Of a stretch of 12,690 bases of DNA, positions 7,514 to 12,690 are shown piece after piece. Below the pieces are notes generated by a model. The model was not told the origin of the DNA, ran no database searches, and saw only the letters and a list, made by a program, of their open reading frames with translations. Each line of letters opens with the position of its first letter. Positions within the stretch are counted from its first letter, which is position 1. The stretch comes from an uncultured Oscillospiraceae bacterium (GTDB lineage Bacteria > Bacillota > Clostridia > Oscillospirales > Oscillospiraceae). The stretch lies in contig CAAGIT010000157.1 in NCBI GenBank assembly GCA_900769995.1, positions 1-12,690 on the forward strand, given 5' to 3'. The position numbers were made by a program, and so were the translations under genes.

Positions 7514-8659
7514 ATGGATCAAATAAAGCAGATACTTAACGCGGTCAATCTCGCTCTGTTTGATCGCAGTGTGCTGCCGTGCTCTGAGGAGAAGGATCTC
7601 AGCCGCCTGTATTCCATCAGCAAAGAACAGAATATTACCGGGCTCGTTTGGCAGGGGCTGAAATCAGCGGATAAAGAATTGAAGGATACCGCAGGATTTG
7701 TACGCCATGCCGCGATGTGCACCTATCAGTATGCCTGCCAAAGCGCCGCACTGGAGCATATTACCCATGAGATGACGCAGCGCGGCTATGCGTATATATT
7801 GCTGAAGGGCAGCAGAATGCGCCAATTCTATCCGGAGCCGCATCTGCGCACAAGCTGCGACATCGATATTCTGACCGTGCAGAAGGATGATGAGATCATC
7901 GAAATGATGACCTCGCTCGGCTATCAGGTTTCTGCGGACTGTGGAACAACCTTGAATTTTTCAAAACCACCCGCTGTGGAAATTGAGATGCACCGTCGGC
8001 TTTTTGATGAAGGCTTAGAATACGCGGCATATTTCAATCATCTATGGGAGCGATCCATACCGGGCGCGGACGGAACAACGGAACGCCTTCTGACAGAAGA
8101 GGATTTCTATGCGTTCATGATCGCTCACGCAGCAAAGCATTTTGCACGTTACGGATGCGGTGCTCGGCCGATCATTGATATTTATCTCTATCTGCGCAAG
8201 TGTCCGGCGGAATTTGACCATGCCAAAGCGCGTAAAATCTTAAAGAAACTCAATCTGCTGCCGTTTGAGGAGCGGATCTGTGCTTTGGCAGAAGCGTGGT
8301 TTGAAAGCGGTAAGCTTTCAAAATCAGACGAAACTCTGACGAAGTTCATTTTTAATACAGGAATTTTCGGCGATCAGAGTATTACAAATGCACAGAGGAT
8401 CCGCAAAAACGGAAGCTACAAGACCGGAAAGAGAAAGCTCCTTTTCTCCCATGTTTTCCCGTCTTACCGCGTAATGAAGCCGATGTATCCGCGTTTGCTG
8501 AAATGTCCGGTTTTCCTGCCGATTGCGTGGGTGCTTCGCTGGTTCCGACTGCTGTTTCGCGGCAGAAAACAAACAGCCAGCGTTCTCAACAGTCTGAACT
8601 CTATGGATGACGCGTATTTTGGAACGTTGGATGAAGTAATGAACGAATTGCAGCTATAA
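7514..8659 (+). CDS. Uncharacterised nucleotidyltransferase family protein (NTP_transf_5-like)
   Basis: 381 residues, ATG at 7514, six bases after the previous stop, with GAGGTG at 7501-7506. The segment YAYILLKGSRMRQFYPEP (92-109) followed by RTSCDIDIL (112-120) is the signature of the PF14907-type nucleotidyltransferase fold: LLKG, then a Tyr-Pro, then the DxD pair Asp116/Asp118 that would bind metal. Glu156 or Glu158 in VEIEMHRRL could be the third carboxylate. An aromatic and His-rich helix follows (FYAFMIAHAAKHFARYG, 198-214), also typical. The C-terminal third is basic with a hydrophobic stretch at 331-347 (CPVFLPIAWVLRWFRLL), perhaps membrane associated. No substrate is known for this family; members recur in polysaccharide and peptide-modification clusters. 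Position in the operon suggests nucleotidyl or phospho-sugar modification of the polymer, which is inference only. Confidence 0.8.
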   Translation: MDQIKQILNAVNLALFDRSVLPCSEEKDLSRLYSISKEQNITGLVWQGLKSADKELKDTAGFVRHAAMCTYQYACQSAALEHITHEMTQRGYAYILLKGSRMRQFYPEPHLRTSCDIDILTVQKDDEIIEMMTSLGYQVSADCGTTLNFSKPPAVEIEMHRRLFDEGLEYAAYFNHLWERSIPGADGTTERLLTEEDFYAFMIAHAAKHFARYGCGARPIIDIYLYLRKCPAEFDHAKARKILKKLNLLPFEERICALAEAWFESGKLSKSDETLTKFIFNTGIFGDQSITNAQRIRKNGSYKTGKRKLLFSHVFPSYRVMKPMYPRLLKCPVFLPIAWVLRWFRLLFRGRKQTASVLNSLNSMDDAYFGTLDEVMNELQL

Positions 8660-8673
8660 AAGGAGAGAGAATT

Positions 8674-10152
8674 ATGAAACTGACGCGCTATTATGTTAGC
8701 CGGAAAAATCCCCTCGCGTGGCTGGCAGCGATCTTGGCCCTCGGAACGGCCGTGTTGCAGATCATTGCGCTTTGCGTAGGTGAGGCAAATGTGATTTCCA
8801 CTTGCAATATTTGGTTCCAAAAGGTGCTGCCGATCGCGGTTGCCTTTGGATTTGCCTTTATTGTGCTTGTGCGTGGGCCGAAGGAGTTTTATCGCAGCAC
8901 GAAGCCTGTTTTTTGGGCGTGTGTGTATTTTGCGCAGATCGCGCTGAGCTACTATCTGCTGATTGCTGAGGATCCCTCGCTTGTGGACTCCCTGGGCGGG
9001 GCATACGCAATGTTTGCGTTCAAGCGCTATGTCGCCGTGTGCTGGGTGCTGTATCTGGCGTTCTATTTGATCTATCGCTTCTTTATGACGGGAAAGCTTG
9101 CTCATCCGCTGTTTTTGCAGCTTTTGACGGCGATTCCTGTTGTTGTTCTGGCATACGATTTCATTAACGAGAGCCATCATGTCGTGCTTTATAGTCAGCT
9201 TGATAAGATCGCGAATCTTTGTCTTGCTTCTGCACTGTTTGTCGCAACCTTGGCAGTGCGTCCGTTTTCGGATGGTGAGTACCATAAAACCTGGGGCGAC
9301 AGAGCCGATGGCAGACGTGTCCGCACGATTGACGGTATGTCCGTGGTCGCAGGCTACATCATGCCTGACCGCAATGATGCGTGTAATAACATCCACGATG
9401 TGCTTGACATTAGCGCCATTGAGCGCTACATTCACCAAAAACGCGCGGAAGGCTTGGAGAACTTCGGGATCATCCATGTATTTCTTGCCGCTTATGTCCG
9501 CACTGTGGCAAAATACCCCGCACTGAATCGCTTCTTCTCCGGGCAGCGTGTCTATCAGCGCGACCGCGACATTCAGTTCACCATGACGGTGAAAAAGGAT
9601 ATGCGTGTGGATGCGCCGGACACAACCATTAAGCTGCATTTAACGCAGACGGATACAGCCGAGGATGTCTACCATAAGCTGAACGCGGTCATTGAGGAGG
9701 TTAAAAACACCCCCCTTGACAGCAGCTTTGATAAGCTTGCCGGCTTGCTTGCAAGCATTCCGGGACTGATTTTGAAGTTTGTGGTCTGGTGCCTGAAGGT
9801 TGCCGACTATTTCGGCAACCTGCCCGGTTTCCTGACCGAGCTAGGCCCGTTCCACGGCTCTGTGATTTTCACGTCCATGGGTTCTCTCGGGATTCCGCCG
9901 GTGGTACATCACCTGTATAATTTCGGCAACCTGCCTGTATTTGTTGCGATCGGCAGAAAATACCGCAAGACGGAGCTTGACGCGGAAGGGAAGCCCATAA
10001 CCCGCCGATATGTGGATTTCGTCATGAACTGTGATGAGCGAACCACAGACGGCTTCTATTACGCCGCTGTCCTGAAGCATTTCCATAAGATCATGCGCAA
10101 TCCTGTCCAGTTGGACACCCCGCCGGTAGAGGTTTTGCGCGACATCGACTGA
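8674..10152 (+). CDS. Six-span membrane protein fused to a CAT/E2-like acyltransferase domain with altered active site
   Basis: 492 residues; ATG at 8674, with AAAGGAGAG at 8659-8667. Residues 1-200 hold six hydrophobic spans (about 12-34, 50-67, 79-98, 115-138, 144-163, 177-197). Basic residues flank both ends, so N- and C-termini are predicted cytoplasmic. Residues 210-485 resemble the catalytic domain of 2-oxoacid dehydrogenase E2 / chloramphenicol acetyltransferase: VFLAAYVRTVAKYPALNRFF (269-288), the strand FTMTVKKD (302-309), VIFTSMGSLG (397-406) and PVFVAIGRKY (421-430). The usual catalytic motif HxxxDG appears as ERTTDG (455-460), so the general-base His is Glu (codon GAG), while Asp459 and Gly460 remain. 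No lipoyl or E1/E3-binding domain is present, so it is not a metabolic E2. It is the last gene of the polysaccharide operon, before a terminator. A role in acylating or binding a lipid-linked glycan is inference. Confidence 0.72.
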   Translation: MKLTRYYVSRKNPLAWLAAILALGTAVLQIIALCVGEANVISTCNIWFQKVLPIAVAFGFAFIVLVRGPKEFYRSTKPVFWACVYFAQIALSYYLLIAEDPSLVDSLGGAYAMFAFKRYVAVCWVLYLAFYLIYRFFMTGKLAHPLFLQLLTAIPVVVLAYDFINESHHVVLYSQLDKIANLCLASALFVATLAVRPFSDGEYHKTWGDRADGRRVRTIDGMSVVAGYIMPDRNDACNNIHDVLDISAIERYIHQKRAEGLENFGIIHVFLAAYVRTVAKYPALNRFFSGQRVYQRDRDIQFTMTVKKDMRVDAPDTTIKLHLTQTDTAEDVYHKLNAVIEEVKNTPLDSSFDKLAGLLASIPGLILKFVVWCLKVADYFGNLPGFLTELGPFHGSVIFTSMGSLGIPPVVHHLYNFGNLPVFVAIGRKYRKTELDAEGKPITRRYVDFVMNCDERTTDGFYYAAVLKHFHKIMRNPVQLDTPPVEVLRDID

Positions 10153-10163
10153 TATACGAAAAA

Positions 10164-10188
10164 CGGTGGTCAGTTTTCCTGACCACCG
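10164..10188. terminator. Bidirectional rho-independent terminator between convergent operons
   Basis: A perfect 10-bp inverted repeat, CGGTGGTCAG / CTGACCACCG, with the five-base loop TTTTC. It begins 12 bases after the stop of the membrane E2-like gene and ends 6 bases before the stop of the DtxR-like gene on the other strand. Read on the - strand the stem is followed by five T residues (TTTTTCG), a good terminator tail; on the + strand the tail is weaker (CTCAGTTTATTT). It probably ends both transcripts. Confidence 0.85.
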
Positions 10189-10194
10189 CTCAGT

Positions 10195-10566
10195 TTATTT
10201 CATTCGTTTTTCTGCGTGCTTTTTGATTGCTTCAAAGCTTTGAGAGCTGATGACGTGCTCCATACGGCAGGCGTCCTCGGCAGCGATCTCCGAAGGCACA
10301 CCCAATGCCTCCAGCCAACTTGTCAGCAGCGTGTGCCGTTCGAAAATACGCTCTGCGATTTCCAGACCCGCCGGAAGCAGGGTGATCGCACCGCCGGATT
10401 CCACTTGGATATATCCGTTTTCACGCAGATTTCGCATGGCGATGCTGACGCTCGGCTTGGAAAACTCCAATTCATTTGCAATATCAACGGAACGGACGAT
10501 TTTGTTTCTTTTTTGCAAAATCAATATCGTTTCCAGGTAGTTTTCTGCTGACTCCTGAATCTTCAT
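10195..10566 (-). CDS. DtxR/MntR-family metal-dependent transcriptional repressor
   Basis: 123 residues; ATG complement at 10566, with AAGGAG at 10575-10580 (- strand), 8 bases upstream. The winged helix-turn-helix spans about residues 4-65: SAENYLETILIL, VDIANELEFSKPSVSIAMRN as the DNA-reading region, then wing ESGGAITLLPAG. The dimerisation and metal region follows with ERHTLL (His78) and EDACRMEHV (Cys100, Glu103, His104). Family knowledge: these proteins bind Fe(II) or Mn(II) and repress uptake genes. Aligned by eye, Cys100-Glu103-His104 match the Cys-Glu-His set of DtxR, whereas MntR has Glu in place of the Cys. The position of MntR Asp8 / DtxR Met10 is Asn9. It lacks the C-terminal SH3-like domain of DtxR/IdeR, as MntR does. 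It is last in its operon, 21 bases after the reductase. Targets are not visible here. Confidence 0.88.
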   Translation of the reverse strand: MKIQESAENYLETILILQKRNKIVRSVDIANELEFSKPSVSIAMRNLRENGYIQVESGGAITLLPAGLEIAERIFERHTLLTSWLEALGVPSEIAAEDACRMEHVISSQSFEAIKKHAEKRMK

Positions 10567-10574
10567 TTGAGATA

Positions 10575-10580
10575 CTCCTT
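10575..10580 (-). promoter_or_regulatory. Ribosome binding site AAGGAG for the DtxR-like gene
   Basis: CTCCTT on the + strand reads AAGGAG on the - strand, 8 bases before the ATG at 10566, in the 21-base gap after the reductase stop. This gap is too short for an independent promoter, so expression is likely from the upstream operon. Confidence 0.7.
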
Positions 10581-10587
10581 TTCCGCT

Positions 10588-11208
10588 TCAACGGATGAAG
10601 TTGGTACGCAGAGGTGCTTCGCGCTCCGGAAGTTGGATGCCGGCAGCCTTGCCTGCCTCAATACAGCGCAGCAGCCACGCCATATTCTCGCCCAATGTGC
10701 GCATGGTCTGCAAGCCCTCCGCATCCTGTAACACATCCTCGGGCTTGTTCCCGTGCACCTGATTCCAATACTGCGATGTGACGATCGGCATACAGTTGAT
10801 GGAGAAATACTTATTCAGCCGATCGAAGGCCGCACTTGCACCGCCTCTGCGACAGGAAACGATCGCTGCCGCCGGTTTGCCGCGCAGCTTTTTTCCTGCA
10901 CTGTAAAACAGACGGTCGAGGAACGCGGTTGACTGCCCCGAAGGGCCGGCATAATAAACAGGCGTGCCGACAATGATGCCGTCAAATTCGTCAAGGCGTG
11001 CGGCAAGACGGTTCACGCCGTCGTCAATGATACAGGCAGAGCCGTTCTTGCAGACCCCGCAGGCAATACAACCCGAAATCGGCTGCTTGCCGATATGAAA
11101 AATCTCGGTGTCGATCTCGTGCTTTTGCAGCGTTTGTTCGATCTCGCGCAATGCGGTATAGGTGCATCCGGCGGCGTTCGGGCTGCCATTAATCAGCAAG
11201 ACTTTCAT
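10588..11208 (-). CDS. Flavodoxin-fold NAD(P)H-dependent oxidoreductase, iron-sulfur flavoprotein (Isf)-like
   Basis: 206 residues from the ATG complement at 11208, chosen because AGGAGG (11215-11220) precedes it by 6 bases and MKVLLINGSPN is the canonical family start. An in-frame start 13 codons earlier lies inside the upstream gene. FMN phosphate binding: INGSPNAAGCTYTAL (6-20); isoalloxazine loop: GTPVYYAGPSGQ (81-92). Between them CIACGVCKNGSAC (Cys47, 50, 53, 59) gives CX2CX2CX5C, which fits the compact [4Fe-4S] motif of archaeal-type iron-sulfur flavoproteins. The rest (residues 111-206) has no recognised domain; many homologues are annotated simply as NADPH-dependent FMN reductase or flavodoxin family. 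Likely a soluble cytoplasmic electron-transfer or quinone/flavin-reducing enzyme; the substrate is unknown. It sits 10 bases after the helicase-loader-like gene and 21 before the metal regulator. Confidence 0.85.
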   Translation of the reverse strand: MKVLLINGSPNAAGCTYTALREIEQTLQKHEIDTEIFHIGKQPISGCIACGVCKNGSACIIDDGVNRLAARLDEFDGIIVGTPVYYAGPSGQSTAFLDRLFYSAGKKLRGKPAAAIVSCRRGGASAAFDRLNKYFSINCMPIVTSQYWNQVHGNKPEDVLQDAEGLQTMRTLGENMAWLLRCIEAGKAAGIQLPEREAPLRTNFIR

Positions 11209-11214
11209 AGAAAA

Positions 11215-11220
11215 CCTCCT
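11215..11220 (-). promoter_or_regulatory. Ribosome binding site AGGAGG for the reductase, overlapping the ATPase stop
   Basis: CCTCCT on the + strand is AGGAGG on the - strand, 6 bases before the ATG at 11208. Its upstream end overlaps the TAG of the ATPase gene (11219-11221), so ribosomes ending the ATPase would cover this site. It decides the reductase start. Confidence 0.75.
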
Positions 11221-12190
11221 AAGATGTGCGGATATCGTTTCCAGCAAACTGAATCAGCCGATAGACACCGGTGATTCTGGATGCGATCTGCGGACTGTAA
11301 CGCCGTGCAAGCTCGGTGTCGGCAAGGTTTGTGGAAATGATGGTTGCGCGATTCTCCATCATGCGGGTGTTGATCACATGATACAGTGCGGAAACCGTGA
11401 ACTGTGTTGTCATCTCTGTACCCAGATCATCAATAATCAAAAGATCACAGTTCAGGTATTTGCGGGTCAGACCACGATTTTCCGGTTCCATATCGAATTT
11501 TTCCTTTTCAAAGTCAGAGAAAAGGTGAATGGCGGTATCATAGACGACACTAAAGCCACGATCGGCAACCTGACGTGCAATACAAGCGGAAAGGAAGGTC
11601 TTGCCCAAGCCGGTCGCACCACAGAAGAAGAGGCTTCCGGACTCGGAAGAAAATTCCTGCGCATAGCGCTTGCAGATGCGAAGATTGGATTGCATCAAAT
11701 GGCGTGGCGATGTCCCGAGCTTTGGATCGTATGTGTCCGGATACACGTCCAGACGGAAATCCTCAAAACCGTCGTTGCCGGAGTTGAGCAGGGAAGTCAG
11801 CGCCTTACGCTGCTCCTGGCGGCAAAACTCGTGCAGACATTCGCACATTTGCGAGCCGATATAGCCGCTTCCGCCGCATTTTTCGCAATAGGGCTTGTTA
11901 TCCAGATAGCCCTCTAATTCTCCTGCCTCCAAAATCCACGCACGCTCACGCTGCAACTCCAAATTGCGCGCACGAAGCTCGCTGATGGCTTGCGTGGGGT
12001 CTTCGTTATTGCGCAGGGTATTTGCCACGACCTGACTGAAGGTCAGCCGAAGCTCGCGGTCAATTTCTTCCAGACGGGGATAACGCTCGTAGGCAATCCG
12101 GCGTTTTTCTTCGTTTTCGCGTAATTTTGCAATTTTTGCCTGCTCCAGACGCTGTCTGCCCAGGGCCAGGATCTCTTCGCTATATGCCAT
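11219..12190 (-). CDS. DnaC/DnaI-like replicative helicase loader ATPase
   Basis: 323 residues; ATG complement at 12190 with GGAGGAGGAG (12199-12208) on the - strand. Residues 1-95 are charged and helical (probable coiled coil, about 12-90). A zinc-binding segment follows, YCEKCGGSGYIGSQMCEC (101-118; Cys102, 105, 116, 118), as in DnaI and related Firmicutes loaders. The AAA+ part has Walker A GATGLGKT (191-198), Walker B LLIIDDLG (250-257), sensor-1-like STNL (286-289) and RYSPQIASRITG (297-308) with the putative arginine finger. Known relatives load the DnaB/DnaC hexameric helicase onto DNA during replication start or restart. The adjacent upstream DnaD-domain gene, two bases away, supports a primosome role over an IS21 IstB ATPase. 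No inverted repeats or transposase are nearby. Confidence 0.88.
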   Translation of the reverse strand: MAYSEEILALGRQRLEQAKIAKLRENEEKRRIAYERYPRLEEIDRELRLTFSQVVANTLRNNEDPTQAISELRARNLELQRERAWILEAGELEGYLDNKPYCEKCGGSGYIGSQMCECLHEFCRQEQRKALTSLLNSGNDGFEDFRLDVYPDTYDPKLGTSPRHLMQSNLRICKRYAQEFSSESGSLFFCGATGLGKTFLSACIARQVADRGFSVVYDTAIHLFSDFEKEKFDMEPENRGLTRKYLNCDLLIIDDLGTEMTTQFTVSALYHVINTRMMENRATIISTNLADTELARRYSPQIASRITGVYRLIQFAGNDIRTS

Positions 12191-12192
12191 CG

Positions 12193-12690
12193 TCAGTTCT
12201 CCTCCTCCAAAGCGCGGCGTACAGCCTGCTGTGCCAGCGGAGATAATTCGCTGTCGTGCTGTAAATACATCCCGTTATTCCGCGTTCGTGCGGATTGGGT
12301 ATCGCCTTGCCGGATTTCGTCAACCGTATGTAAATTCTTCTCGTTCCAGCTTTTCAGGATGGAATTCATATACGCCCATTTGAACGCCCCCGTCTGGTTA
12401 CAGGTACGCTCGTAGGCGAGATAGATTGCATTATCTTCAAAGCCCATGGAGACCCAGGTGGAAAGATAACGTTCTTCATCTGCCGTCAAACGCCGCTGAT
12501 CGATGTGCAGCATCAGCCGTAACCGCTGTACGCGGTCAAAAAGCCTGCGCTGTGTTTCAACAAAAAAGCAGGCAGCTTCAAGTGTGTCAATATGATCGTC
12601 CGCCCAGCGGTAAGCCTCTTTTTCCATAATCCGCATGGACGGAGCACGAATTCCTTTCCGGCGGTTTTTCTCGATGCAATAACTGAGCAG
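12193..12690 (-). CDS. DnaD-domain primosome-like protein, C-terminal part, 5' end outside the window
   Basis: The frame is open from the right edge to TGA at 12193-12195, giving the last 165 residues. A Met 18 codons in (12636) is not the true start: the preceding codons read LLSYCIEKNRRKGIRAPSMR, which continues a DnaD-type domain. The core is recognisable: AYRWADDHIDTLEAA, then WVSMGFEDNAIYLAYERTC and FKWAYMNSILKSWNEKNLHT, i.e. the YxxxI-like C-terminal helices of the DnaB_2/DnaD family (PF07261). Family knowledge: DnaD/DnaB proteins of Firmicutes bind and remodel DNA and recruit the helicase loader. It is the first visible gene of the leftward operon, ending two bases before the helicase-loader start. 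The N-terminal winged-helix half should lie beyond the window. Confidence 0.85.
   Translation of the reverse strand: MLSYCIEKNRRKGIRAPSMRIMEKEAYRWADDHIDTLEAACFFVETQRRLFDRVQRLRLMLHIDQRRLTADEERYLSTWVSMGFEDNAIYLAYERTCNQTGAFKWAYMNSILKSWNEKNLHTVDEIRQGDTQSARTRNNGMYLQHDSELSPLAQQAVRRALEEEN
12199..12208 (-). promoter_or_regulatory. Extended ribosome binding site GGAGGAGGAG for the helicase-loader gene
   Basis: CTCCTCCTCC on the + strand is a triple GGA-type purine run on the - strand, 8 bases before the ATG at 12190 and inside the last codons of the DnaD-domain gene. It is strong enough to confirm that start. Confidence 0.7.

Noticed and set aside
8464..9639. Long open frame of 391 codons on the - strand
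   Set aside because: It is antisense to two well-supported genes and spans their junction with its ribosome site. It has no recognisable domain or ribosome site of its own, and its Arg/His/Asn-rich composition is typical of a shadow frame.
11162..11917. 251-codon + strand frame opposite the helicase-loader gene
   Set aside because: Antisense shadow of an ATPase with intact Walker motifs and a zinc-binding segment; no independent support.
11219..12190. IS21 IstB transposition ATPase as an alternative identity
   Set aside because: The zinc-binding Cys segment and the DnaD-domain gene two bases upstream point to a helicase loader; no IstA-like gene or terminal repeats are present.
1..12690. 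CRISPR arrays, tRNA or rRNA genes, insertion sequences, phage attachment sites, diversity-generating or toxin-antitoxin systems
   Set aside because: I saw no regularly spaced repeats, cloverleaf sequences, transposase or integrase motifs, or reverse transcriptase motifs when reading both strands; nearly all bases are accounted for by the listed genes.

Overview
The window looks like a low-to-mid GC Firmicute chromosome, most likely a member of the Clostridia (Oscillospirales-like). The case rests on strong AAGGAG/GGAGG-type ribosome binding sites, TTG and GTG starts, and above all a DnaD-domain protein directly followed by a DnaC/DnaI-like ATPase, a Firmicutes primosome arrangement. No species can be named from this sequence.

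Region 1 (bases 1 to 10152, all + strand) is the downstream part of a surface or exopolysaccharide operon. It starts inside an O-antigen polymerase/ligase-like membrane protein. Then come a hexapeptide-repeat acyltransferase, a GT4-type glycosyltransferase, a Wzx-like flippase, a polysaccharide pyruvyl transferase family protein, a WecC-like UDP-ManNAc dehydrogenase and a UDP-HexNAc 2-epimerase resembling Cap5G/FnlC. The last two genes are an uncharacterised nucleotidyltransferase (NTP_transf_5 type) and a six-span membrane protein fused to a chloramphenicol-acetyltransferase/E2-like domain. Gene gaps run from -8 to 51 bases, so one transcript is likely. The set fits a Wzx/Wzy-type pathway for an acidic polymer carrying N-acetyl-mannosaminuronic acid and possibly acyl and pyruvyl decorations. 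The initiating sugar-phosphate transferase, chain-length regulator and most glycosyltransferases are not here and probably lie upstream.

Region 2 (10164 to 10188) is a perfect 10-bp hairpin between convergent genes, a probable bidirectional terminator.

Region 3 (10195 to 12690, all - strand) is a second tight operon, read right to left. It holds a DnaD-domain protein (5' end outside the window), a DnaC/DnaI-like helicase-loader ATPase, a flavodoxin-fold NAD(P)H-dependent reductase with an Isf-like four-cysteine motif, and a short DtxR/MntR-family metal-dependent repressor. Gaps are 2, 10 and 21 bases.

No tRNA, rRNA, CRISPR array, insertion sequence or phage gene was recognised, and no stretch over 300 bases lacks a gene. 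The least understood item is the membrane-anchored E2-like protein at 8674-10152, in which the usual catalytic histidine of HxxxDG is a glutamate. The window contains no clearly new multi-gene defence or mobile system.
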